DNA from: Mnemiopsis leidyi
Taxonomy: Eukaryota; Ctenophora; Tentaculata; Lobata; Bolinopsidae
DNA length: 33,441 nucleotides
Direction: 5' to 3'
NCBI GenBank assembly: GCA_000226015.1
Contig: JH154302.1
Coordinates: 35,494-68,934, forward strand
Position 1 is the stretch's first letter. Every line of letters starts with the position of its first letter. The notes under the pieces are model-generated. The model saw only the letters and a program-made list of their open reading frames with translations. It was not told where the DNA came from and did no database searches. The position numbers were made by a program, and so were the translations under genes. Positions 1-9,534 of this stretch are shown piece after piece.

Positions 1-116
1 TGTATCTGTCTTTACCTTTTTGTACAACGAGCCGTTAGCAGTTTAAATACCTAAAAACTATCTAAACCATGATCAGTATCATGTTATAAGTTGATTCATC
101 TTCAATTTATTTTCAG

Positions 117-669
117 GCGTTTATGGCCGAACCATTCACTTCTACGGGAACGATGGTGTGTGTGTGTTCAAATATCTCGTCACACCAGAAGATCCACAGA
201 AATGGTACACTATATCTGCACTTGTTTTTAATAGCATCTGTTTAGCTCTCATATGCTGCAGCTCTGCAGTTATCTGACAGTCGCTATCAAAGCCACAATG
301 TCCGCAAAAAACAGTGCAAGTAATAGCAATGCAGCTGGGAAAGGGCAGGATGAGAATCGTGACAGGAGGATGCAAATGAAGATCAGTGCGATAATCCTCA
401 CTGACTTAGTATGTTGGGTCCCATTCACAATAGTGTGTTTTCTACACTTTGGTAAAGTTATCGATGCTACATCTTGGTATCCAATCTTCTCAGTGATTGC
501 AATCCCTATTAACTCTGTGATTAATCCGTTACTTTATGGAGCTGAGACGTTTAGTACCTTCATCACAAATCCGTTTAATTTTATCAAGAGGCGTTTTCCT
601 TTAGCCACCAAACGTTCTTCAAATTCAAGAGTCGGTACAACAGGAACTGGTGATATCGAACTCGAATAA
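117..669 (+). CDS. LGR/relaxin-receptor-type GPCR, last exon, with a frame break
   Basis: The exon follows a TTTCAG acceptor at 111-116. In the first frame (117 to about 281) it reads an extracellular loop 2 with FYGNDGVC and then helix 5 (KWYTISALVFNSICLALICC). From about 253 the next frame continues with a tyrosine-bearing helix 5 end (SYLTVAIKATM), helix 6 (IILTDLVCWVPFTIVCF) and helix 7 (IPINSVINPLLYGAETF), then a basic tail ending at a stop at 667-669. TDxxCWxP and NSxxNPxLY are hallmarks of leucine-rich-repeat receptors of the glycoprotein-hormone and relaxin group. The two frames differ by one base, so the exon carries a one-base insertion (or two-base loss) near 252-270, from mutation or sequencing error. 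Helices 1-4 and the ectodomain lie left of the window. Family placement is inferred from these motifs. Confidence 0.8.
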
Positions 670-785
670 GAGCAAAAGACACAGTTTAGACCTCATCTAA
701 AGGTCGCATTTTCTGCTGAATGCTTTCGAATGAATAGTACTAAAAACTGGAGGGAAGAAACAAGAACTAGGTACAAACTGCAAAC

Positions 786-795
786 AATAAATAAA
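786..795 (+). terminator. Polyadenylation signal pair for the GPCR gene
   Basis: Two overlapping AATAAA hexamers (786-791 and 790-795) lie about 120 bases after the receptor stop codon, a normal 3' UTR distance. The hexamers are seen; their use is inferred. Confidence 0.5.
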
Positions 796-888
796 GCTGC
801 AACTATAGATGAAAGTAAGAAGGAAAGCTGGAAAGATAGTTGAAGTGCTCAGATTTTAGAATGTTTCGTATACCTTTTAGCTTGAGTG

Positions 889-938
889 CGTTTTTTCGTA
901 GATTTATTGTATGTATACAGTAAATCTACGAAAAAACG
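889..938. repeat. Perfect 18-bp inverted repeat (hairpin)
   Basis: The 18-bp arms 889-906 and 921-938 are exact reverse complements around a 14-base loop. The arm begins CGTTTTTTCGTAG. It lies between the receptor 3' UTR and the last AHI1 exon in the window. It may be a small foldback element or a structured 3' end; nothing identifies it further. Confidence 0.85.
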
Positions 939-942
939 TACA

Positions 943-972
943 CTTTAATATTGACTTTAATATTGACTTTAA
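943..972. repeat. 12-bp tandem repeat, 2.5 copies
   Basis: The unit CTTTAATATTGA is at 943-954 and 955-966, with a half copy to 972. It is AT-rich and sits next to the hairpin. The rest of 670-1089 shows no coding signal. Confidence 0.8.
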
Positions 973-1089
973 ATTACAAATAAATTAAGTTAAACTTAGG
1001 TTGAAACTTAATTTGAAACAATTGCAATAGAGTAAGAATACGACTTAACTAAACTTTCCTTGAGTAACAAAGGTTTTGGATATTATTAC

Positions 1090-4000
1090 CTGCCGTCGTT
1101 TGAAAAGCACATCAGCAAGCATCCCAGCTCCGGAGTAGGAATTTCAAAGTGTTCCGTTTTGGGAATCTTGCACATCTGACCGGGAGCTCTGCTCCAGGTT
1201 GGTTTCTGTTCCTTTGTTCCCACCTGAAACAAGGGCGATCTCTGGGGAACTGTTAGTTTTGTTGGTCCGATTGTTCATTAATTCATTCTGTTCTATAGAG
1301 GTAAAACTCGAAAATCAATTTATAATCTAGTCTAACCGTGTTTAATACTAAAGAAATAAAGTCTCAAAGGTTACAAACGATGATTAAATTGAAGTTTAAC
1401 AGATTTGCCAGCAATAAACATATAACGAAGCGGAATCCCACAAGTTTACCTGCTCATTAGGAAACACGGACTCCTGGACAACTTGCTCGATGTACTGAGA
1501 CAGAGCGGGATTCTGAGCAGCTACCTGGTCCACGTACAGACTAGAGAGGACTGTTTTGTCGGTAATGTGACCGACAGTTACGTACATGGTACTGGGGTAC
1601 TTGGTCCGGGAGAGTCCAAGAAATATGTCGGATATCTGGGGGCATTTCGAATTTATACCTACATCTATTTGTACAACTAAGAATGATATTTTATCTTGAT
1701 GCTTTAATAATTAATACATGTATGTACAATGTAACTTGCACTATACCGAGATAGTTCATAATACCAATATGATACAGGGCACTAAAGAATAAAGTGGTAA
1801 GCTAAGAAACAAGTCCACTTACACTCTGTTCGATGATAGGGTATCTGTACAACTGCAATCTGAGTTTTCTGTTCACATTATGTCCGCCCTGTCCTGACTT
1901 CAGCTTCAGGAATGCCCAAGCTATCAGGTTCCATCCAGTCTTGTGCTTTTTGAGAGCTCGAGCAGGAACGATGTCTACTATCTAGATATATACAGGATCA
2001 GAGGGCATGTGGGATGTTAAAGCATTGAGAAGGTCATGAATTCATCAAATTTTCCCCAAGATTTTCGCTGGATAAGCCAGTTCCTTCAAAAGCGCTCCAG
2101 CATATCAAGGCACAAGCACTCACCTCAAAGAACAACATGGCGTTATCGTTACTGATGATACTCTCGTACTGCTCGGGAATGAGGACCTGCTCTTCCCAAC
2201 AAGGCGACATGGTCTTGTTAACCCTCAGATCAAAGGGTTCCGTCAGTAGGGGCTGTATGGTGCTGTACCGGGCGTCACCAAGGGTTGAGGGTAAAGGTTT
2301 GGCGGTCTTGCAGTCCAGAACATGTATGCGGACTAGAGGGTGCAGGAGATGTAGGGTTGGGTAGAGGTGTTCTGCGTAGTGGATCTTTACACTCATAGCA
2401 GACTCCAACTGACGTACAGCAGGCGAGGATAGCACTGTCGATACTGGCTCTTTTTCTAGGACAAAGGAGATGGTAATGTAATATCATGAGTCTTAGAAAA
2501 TCATTAATCATAAGTTACAGTGCAATACACAATGCATTTATTGGATAAAGCTCAACGAGAATTGTGGCCTATGAAAGCGAGTCAAATACCTTGTTTCTTT
2601 GGCCCTCCTTTGGCCTTCTTATTAGGTAAAAGTTTCTTCAGCGTAGTTGTCTTGTGCTGTTCAGGAGTATGGGGTTCCGCAGGTAGAACAGCCTTGTTTG
2701 AGATAACGATATTGTTATCCTCCTCTTTTTCGGATAGAACTGCTCCGGCCCCTGTTTGACATCGTTACGATAATCAAGAAAAAACTTCTGAACAGTATTC
2801 AATCGATAATCAAAGTCACGAAACCAAATAAAATGTTTTCACTACCGCTAAAAGTGTATCAAGATCCCGTTACCTCCATCATCTTCAGTTTCTTGAGCCT
2901 GCTTTGCTTTTTTCTTCCGCTTCTTTTTCTTATTCTCCCTTGGAGACGCAGCTACATTTGTCTCCAATGTAGGATCCTCAGCTGATGGATCAACAGGACT
3001 GGCTGGTTCGGGACTGACGGGAGTTGAACTGGACAGGACAGGATTTTGATCTTCAGGAGTTCCAGGGTCAGGTAGGTCCCGCTAAAATCATGTGACGTTA
3101 AAAAATGAGATAAAACTTGAATAGACTGACAAACTCCGCACAATTATAATCAGTCCAAGCTATAAGTTGTGCCTTGATCAGATTTTCATTGCAGATTCAA
3201 TGATTCACATACATCCAATTCAAGCATTCAAGCAACCAAGATTGATTAACAAAAAAATTTAAGACATTGAAAACTAAAGCAATGCGTACCCTTCGTCGTC
3301 TAGTCTTCTTTTTAGGAACAATCGGAGTATTAACTTCAACCGTCTCGGCTTCGTCAGGTACCTTAATTTTTCCTGCTTCAGTCTTCAGCTTTCCTTCCTC
3401 CTCCATCTTCTCCAGCAGTTTCCTCCTGGCTTGTCTCCTAGTTTCACGAGCACTCTCAAACTTTGACGCTGTTTTTTCCACTTGTGATAATGGAGGGTCT
3501 TCAGTTGTTACATCACTTGGCGGAACACCGTTTTCGGCATTTTCTTCGACCGACTTTAATTCTTCTAGTTCTGAGATATAATAGTATTATCATTGACTGT
3601 AAGGCAAGTTTGCAGTTTAGTGAACTTTCAATCACGTAAGAAATATGTAAAACAAATACACCGCCTCCAAAAATAGCCCATTACTAAGTTGTATTCGATG
3701 GACTATATATCTTAACTTGATGCCGAATTTAGAACCATATCACGTCTTATTCTTAAAAACATATTACATATTAGGTTACACAATACACATATAGTATAGG
3801 ATAGGATCTTTTTGGAGATAAAAGCATTGACAGGACGATCGATGCAAAAAGAGTGTAACCTAGGAATGTAGTGAGCAAACTTTGAAGGAAAATAAAGCAG
3901 TAGCTTAGTAATACCACTGACTACTCTTCAATACTTTAATCAATATTAAGACATAAAGAGACATAAAACAAACCATCTTCAGGTGTACTAGGACTATCTT

Positions 4001-5499
4001 TATCGTCGTCTTCTTCATCATTCTCATCTTCAATATTACCATCAGCTTGCTCAGGTACGACGGCATCTCCCTCTTCTTTTTCTTCCTCCTCTTCTTCGAT
4101 TACAGCTTCCCCATCTTTATCGATGTCTTCTTCCTCTCCATCAGTCCCCACCAAGGCATCTTCATCACCAGATTTCTACCAAACATCTCAATTATATATT
4201 TTCATTTGATTTGCAAAGAGCTGAGGAAGGAGTAAATTGTAAAATTCTCTATTTTAGACAATTTCTTTTAGAATATCAATCGAGGAAATCAATAAGCAAA
4301 TGTGATAATAACAATTGAACCTGCTTTGATTTTGTTTTAAATTTTCCTTTTGATTTCAACTTGCTTCCCAGTATCGAAAATTTGTTTTTAAGCTTTTTCT
4401 TTGTCTTGTCCGATTTCACAGGACTTTCTTTGTCTAATTTGCTTGCCTCTTCTTTTTCGCCCTCTACAAAAAACACTTTGTCATATAAAATTGAAAAAAG
4501 AAACGTTTTGACTCGTAACATGGCTCACACCTAAGACTGGGTCTAAGATATTTTAACTTAAGTGGAAATTGTAGGCGATATGCTAACATTTCCGATTAGA
4601 TTGAATTATTTAGAGTTTTTATACATCAATCATGAATCGCTTTAAGGTGTATAAGTGATTTTGAAAGAACAGATACGTCTACTGTTGCAATACTAACCAG
4701 CTGGCACAGTTTCATCGATACTTTTACCATCTCGCTCACTGTTGTCTTCCTCGTTTATAACCTAAACATGCAAAAGTTTTAGCATGTTCATTGATATTGA
4801 TCTTAAACTGTCCGTAGAAGAGCACATCCAAGATAGATCTTATTGAATATTTCGTTTTCAATAAAATTAAGATTCTAGATCTTATTGAATACTTCTTAAA
4901 TAAAATGTAAACCTACCTTGCTGGACTCAATCACTAAATCGTCGGCAACACTTTCGGAATCATTTCTGGCAGGAGTCTTTTTGGATTTTCCTATTGATTT
5001 TGCAGCTTTCATTTTGCCTTTGAGGACTTTCCCAAACTTACTCTTTTTTCCTTTTTTAGGACTTATCAGCTCAGACTGGTCAGCTGTGAAATGAAAATTA
5101 GTGTGATGATTTATAATTTATATTACAGCAAAACCAAGAATAAAGTGTAGTTTAATACAATGTAACCATTGACAGCATCTATAAAATGTGAATCAGCAAA
5201 TTGCGACACAACTATAGGTATTTAACTCAATAATGTATTTTTCTGCAAACGAAATTAATACAGCGTAATACTGGCTCACCTTCATTCTGCGGCTCCTCAA
5301 CAGTATCTATCTCATTTCTATCAGCATCAGGAGTAATTTCAATGGTTGGAATCTCTTGAACATTTTCCTCATCAAGTAGTGAGGGAATAGATTCTTCTTG
5401 AAGCTCCAGCATGAATCTAGGTACATTGTAACGGTAATTGATAGCTCTAGTAGCAATGAATGATAATTGCTGATTCAACACAGATAGTGACAGGGCAGT
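1090..5499 (-). CDS. AHI1: Jouberin (AHI1), 5' part, twelve exons
   Basis: Exons in transcript order: 5280-5499, 4917-5083, 4698-4761, 4321-4463, 3974-4175, 3290-3570, 2874-3081, 2590-2751, 2124-2455, 1823-1981, 1450-1635, 1090-1223. Phase carries across all eleven junctions. The first in-frame ATG is at 5412-5410; an in-frame TAG sits at 5502-5500, so no earlier start exists unless another exon is spliced on. The first eight exons encode a Lys/Glu-rich, low-complexity N-terminus. The next four encode the conserved region before the WD40 propeller: HPLVRIHVLD, CWEEQVLIPEQYESI, MLFFE then IVDIV, IAWAFLKL, KLRLQLY, KYPSTMYVTVG and PGQMCKIPK. These match vertebrate Jouberin in order. Jouberin acts at the ciliary transition zone and is mutated in Joubert syndrome. 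The WD40 and SH3 domains are not in the window and must lie left of position 1 if the gene is whole. Confidence 0.88.
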
Positions 5500-5565
5500 C
5501 TAGGAAATGAAAATGTTATCATGATTATGATTAATATTGCAATGAAATGAATAGAATTATGAATA

Positions 5566-5571
5566 TTTATT
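5566..5571 (-). terminator. Candidate polyadenylation signal of the PIH1D2-like gene
   Basis: TTTATT on the + strand gives AATAAA on the minus strand, about 390 bases after the PIH1D2 stop and about 70 bases before the first AHI1 exon. The stretch 5500-5961 shows no conserved coding signal; open frames there on both strands (5644-5901 and 5696-6064) look like chance. Confidence 0.4.
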
Positions 5572-5961
5572 AGACATTTTTTAAATTTTGTAGCCTTGAA
5601 AATGAATCAGAAGTTAATCAGAAGAAGTTTATCTTGCAAAAATTTAATCTTCAGCAACTATGAAGATTTTTCTTAACACTTGACCTGGACAATCAATGAT
5701 TAATTTCTTGAACCCCAACGAAATAAACACTATATCAAAACAAAAACAATCACTAGCAACATATAAACATGTGGGTATTTCATACATTGATGTAAAGTTG
5801 GTGAAGCCTATCCCTATACCTAAAGAAAACCCTCTTTTGGTTATCGTGGATTGGAAGGCCTCAGACATGGAGAACCTGGGATCTGAAGAATGCCAATTCA
5901 AGCATCAATGTTGGAAAGAAATGCAAGAAAAATTCAGCGTCAATAAGTTAAGGATCACTGA

Positions 5962-6897
5962 TCAGGACTCCTTCAGATCAATTGTTATAGTCAGTTTTTT
6001 AGATTTGCTAAATTTGGCCCTAACACTCTCTTCAATGATATCATCAAAGTGTGGTATTTTGTGACGAGTTTCTGAAAAACAGCCAGTTGTTAATACAATT
6101 TCATCATCAACGATTTCAAGATCAATTTCATCAAGCGAATCAATAAATTCAATTTGAGCTTCCAGTTTAAGGGAGTGTCTTGGTTTCGAAACTACTGATG
6201 AAGAGAATTTGATTTCCTGTAATTCTGACGATTTCAATTCTGTGATGAGATTTCCATGATTTTTCGTAAGTTCATCTTTTGTATTGATATTTAAATTAAT
6301 ACCATTGAGGTCCATGTCATCTTCACTGACATTAAAAGGTAGTTTAACATCATTTAAGGGAGAACTGCAAGGAGCTTGTGATGAACTAGGTTTTTCAGCT
6401 GAAATTGAAAATGCTAAATTCAGTTGAGATTTGTTGCCAACAAGTTTTTTGGAAAAGCCACACTTATATGACATGTTATAGTTTTTGGTGTCATTGTAAA
6501 AGTCAATTGCAAGTTTGATAAGCATTTTCTGCAGTTGTTTATCCGTACCAACTTCATCTAATACTTTCGGGTTTATTCCTAAATATTCGATTATACATTT
6601 TTGCCCATTGATATCCTCAGCAAAAGACTTTCCACCATGCACAGATATTGGATCATCATCACTTTTTGGAGCTGGAACAGGAGGAAAGCTGCAAACATTT
6701 ATAAACACCTTTTTTGAATTTGTCTGACATGTAGCATGTATGGAGAATCTAAAATCTGCAACATTCATCTCTGCCTTCCCTTCCTCCAAGGTTTTGGTAA
6801 TAAACTTTTTATATTCATCAGGATCACTTTCATGAAGATCGTCCAACATCTTCATAATTTTTTCTGCTTCCTTTAGCATATGATCTGATGCAGCCAT
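5962..6897 (-). CDS. PIH1D2: PIH1 domain-containing protein, PIH1D2-like
   Basis: An uninterrupted 311-codon frame starts at ATG 6897-6895. A TTTTCCAG acceptor about 16 bases upstream suggests a 5' UTR intron. Residues 15-40 read LDDLHESDPDEYKKFITKTL, close to the start of vertebrate PIH1D2 (LDDLAQSDPEGYEKFI). An FINVCSFPPVPAPKSDD segment near residue 70 is the PIH1 core. The C-terminus ends with a CS-like beta segment (VRAKFSKSKKLTITIDL), also as in PIH1D2. The length matches the family (about 315). PIH proteins work with HSP90 and R2TP-like partners in cytoplasmic pre-assembly of axonemal dyneins. The gene lies about 550 bp upstream of the AHI1 start codon on the same strand. PIH1D1, PIH1D3 or kintoun are less likely on the N-terminal motif and length. 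Confidence 0.85.
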   Translation of the reverse strand: MAASDHMLKEAEKIMKMLDDLHESDPDEYKKFITKTLEEGKAEMNVADFRFSIHATCQTNSKKVFINVCSFPPVPAPKSDDDPISVHGGKSFAEDINGQKCIIEYLGINPKVLDEVGTDKQLQKMLIKLAIDFYNDTKNYNMSYKCGFSKKLVGNKSQLNLAFSISAEKPSSSQAPCSSPLNDVKLPFNVSEDDMDLNGINLNINTKDELTKNHGNLITELKSSELQEIKFSSSVVSKPRHSLKLEAQIEFIDSLDEIDLEIVDDEIVLTTGCFSETRHKIPHFDDIIEESVRAKFSKSKKLTITIDLKES

Positions 6898-7321
6898 AAT
6901 GTTTGTAAACCTGGAAAAGCAAGATTTCTAAGCTAAACCGTGTTAAACGGAACTTTATTAATGAAAGAGTATGTTATTTTGGAATAGATTACCTATTGAG
7001 GTGACGACAGCACCAACTTGAACATTTTTAAAAGTAAGCATTTAAGATTAAAACTAGAGAATAGGGCACTTGCGGTATTGGAAATTTTTGGGATATTTCA
7101 GATGAAGTTTTAAATAGGATTAAAAGTGGAAATTATTTGGAAAACAAGCTTAAGCATAACATTTTCCTTAAAGGATTTTCCTTAAAGATAATCCTAAGGT
7201 AGCTTAAAAGAAGTTTATTAACATCTATTAATTTTGTCTTGATGCTTTTTACTTTTATTGAACAAATTTTTATTTGAATTATAGAATTTAATTTGACATT
7301 TTAGGAGATTAGGTGTGATGA
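6898..7321. other. Intergenic, AT-rich, no gene seen
   Basis: This is upstream sequence of the PIH1D2-like gene. It is strongly AT-rich with A/T runs and no conserved reading frame. Promoter elements are not recognisable by eye. Confidence 0.5.
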
Positions 7322-7445
7322 TGCTGGCATCATAATTCATTATTTATTTATTCATTTATATGAGCTACTGCGAAAGAAAACATAATGAAATTAGATAATT
7401 GTAATAGATATATAAATAAATAAAAATTTGATAATGATGCCAGCA
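7322..7445. mobile_element. Possible 124-bp MITE with 12-bp terminal inverted repeats
   Basis: TGCTGGCATCAT at 7322-7333 is matched by its exact reverse complement at 7434-7445. The interior is AT-rich and non-coding, the usual make-up of a non-autonomous DNA transposon. No clear target-site duplication was found, so the call is tentative. Confidence 0.4.
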
Positions 7446-7479
7446 ATAATTGTCAAAAGTAGTTAAATGTAATTAAATA

Positions 7480-7850
7480 GCAGACACCCAGGTTGTTAAT
7501 GGATATTTGACTGTGAGAAGTGAAGTTTATTTCTATATTCCAAATGATTTTAATGAAGTAGGGTATTTTGGACAAATGATGACACCTTTGCACATAAGAA
7601 TGAATAGGCACCGCAGTAAATTCAAAATTAACCCCCAGTGTGACTTTGAAAAGAGTGCACTTTCTATGCACTGCTTCCTTAAACATATAAAGAATAATTT
7701 TCTTTGAATTCATTCAAAGTTTGGATTGTTAAGATAGGGTCAGTCCTAATGAACTTGATAGGAAAGAAGTTAAACTTATCAACCGTTATAGGACTAATAT
7801 CTAGGGACTTAACTGTATTGCAGTAGTTGGATAGTTTTATACTTTTTTGC
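7480..7850 (+). mobile_element. GIY-YIG (Penelope-like) retroelement relic
   Basis: The open frame 7507-7707 contains EVYFYI, GYFGQMMTPLHIRMNRHRSK and EKSALSMHCFLKH. This resembles the GIY-YIG endonuclease end of Penelope-like and related retroelements (YIGQT, R...H, KSALSxH). It is short, has a stop straight after, and no reverse transcriptase is attached, so it is a dead 3' fragment. The minus-strand frame 7679-7954 is its shadow. The exact family is an inference. Confidence 0.5.
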
Positions 7851-7959
7851 TTTTTGTACATAGCAGTTTTACTCTGGATTTCATTTTTAATTCTTGGGCA
7901 CACAGGGGCTTGTTTCCATATTCTTGTCTTTGTAGGGTCCAGGGGTGGCAACATTTTGC

Positions 7960-8690
7960 GGGAATTGAGGCAATTTCAAATATACATTTTCTAGCTATTT
8001 AGACATGTCAAGAAAGCAAATTTAGGTTTAAAGATTTAAGTGCAGCTTTTCAGCTGAATTTTCTCACTGAGAGACAATCGAGAGATAACACAATTAAGGT
8101 TTATCAACTTATCAAATATTTTCTAATCCTGTAATTAATTAGACTGTAATTAATCATAATGTTTAATTCAAATTATGGATAATATTGACATTGGCAAGGT
8201 TATCAATTACGATGCCATCTGAATTATCATGCCGTCATGCTATCAGTTATGTAAAAATTGGCATACAGCTGACCAGCCTCGCTAGAGATGCTCAAGAGGC
8301 GACGGTACTAAAGTTAACAATGCTAGCCAAGGTTTAGCCAAGGTTTAGCACAGTTAACTGGTGTTTTAAATTTAAGTAGATCCGGATTAAATGTTCATTG
8401 TAAACTGGGAAAAGTAAAGATTCGAAAATCAAACGAATTATTATCGGAATCAAGAGTGAAAAGAAAATTCTAAAATGATAGTTATAGTGTTATGTTAATA
8501 TGGAATAGCTATAGGTTACCCATCGAAGTTAAGATTTGAGATTTCATCTACTTTATATTTAATCGTTTTAAAATCCAATTTGATTTAAGTGTAATGTAAA
8601 ACTAAAGCTTTGGGAAAATGTGATGTGGGCGATTCTCAGAAAATCTCTGATAAAGTTTTAAATACAATAAAAGTTACCTGGCGCTGCGCG
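7960..8690. other. Intergenic, nothing recognised
   Basis: AT-rich sequence with no frame of interest. There is a short direct duplication of AGCCAAGGTTTAGC around 8324-8350. At about 8677 the composition changes abruptly to GC-rich with CGCGCG runs (8752-8771), marking the repeat block that follows. Confidence 0.5.
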
Positions 8691-8813
8691 GCTCTCTCTA
8701 CGCAAAGCAAAAAGACTGAGGTCACCAGGTTGCTCTAACCAGAGCCTTTAATTGCGCGCGTCGCGCGCGTAACCACCTGGTTGGCTGGTTAGGGTAAGCA
8801 CATGGTAAGGTGT

Positions 8814-8915
8814 CAACGGGCGATGCGCGTCTAGAATTTCTTCAAAATTCATGTCGCCAGGCCAGAAATGCGTGACAGCGCGTGATGGCCGCGACAGTAG
8901 GTTATCAACCTACAA
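8814..8915 (+). repeat. Dispersed repeat family B, copy 1
   Basis: About 102 bp from CAACGGGCGATGCGCGTC to a small hairpin end (GTAGGTT-ATC-AACCTAC). It is nearly identical to 9240-9337 apart from one small indel and a base change. Partial reverse-strand copies occur at 24415-24470 and 24866-24923. Confidence 0.85.
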
Positions 8916-9054
8916 GGTAAAGTGAAGTCACCAGGCCAGGCAAAATTAAAGGTGTAAATTATCTAGTCTGTAGAATAAATTATAGCATAATATTTCATAT
9001 TTATAGGATGTAGGATAATCTTATTGTTGTTTTTAGTGCAGTATCTACCCCGAC

Positions 9055-9126
9055 TTGCCGCGGTGATACCCGACTCACGCAGCTAAAGTTAAAACGGTAT
9101 GCGGTAGATGGATGTAATTTCGTCGA
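9055..9126 (+). repeat. Dispersed repeat family A, copy 1
   Basis: It starts CCGCGGTGATACCCGACTCA, passes CGCAGCTAAAG and a GGTAGATGGAT block, and ends near CGTCGAA. It is a diverged copy of the element repeated seven more times in 24.3-26.3 kb. Confidence 0.75.
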
Positions 9127-9239
9127 ACTTAGCAACGCGAACGCTGAGGGCGTTTGCCTATGCGCAATCTTTTTGGTTGACTTAACTGAATGACCGGGAA
9201 ACTGCGATTGGCTAATTATTCAGCTGCGTAGCTTTAACT

Positions 9240-9337
9240 CAACGGGCGATGCGCGTCTAGAATTTCTTCGAAATGTCGCCAGGCCAGAAATGCGTGACAG
9301 CGCGTGATGGCCGCGACAGTAGGTTATCAACCTACAA
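9240..9337 (+). repeat. Dispersed repeat family B, copy 2
   Basis: About 98 bp, matching 8814-8915 in the same orientation; family A copy 1 lies between them. Both end in the same 7-bp inverted repeat. The high identity points to recent origin or gene conversion. Confidence 0.85.
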
Positions 9338-9534
9338 AGCTTTAACCCGATCCCTTAACTTTTGGGCCTTTATTGATGATTTAAATAATCTAGCAAAATC
9401 ACGTCTTCGGTTTAATAACCTCACTATTTTGTATTTACTTAGATTTTTTTACAAATTGCTCCCAGTAAGCTCTCATGCCAGGGGTGCCACTTGGGGGCGC
9501 CTTTTTACCGCAGAGGGGCTTCATATTGGCTAAA

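Noticed and set aside
5644..5901. Minus-strand open frame of 85 codons between PIH1D2 and AHI1
   Set aside because: It follows the PIH1D2 stop, shows no conserved motif and does not join in phase to the first AHI1 exon; treated as 3' UTR.
5696..6064. + strand open frame of 122 codons overlapping the end of the PIH1D2-like gene
   Set aside because: It overlaps the well-matched PIH1D2 C-terminus on the other strand, has no family signal and no splice context; most likely chance in the 3' UTR.
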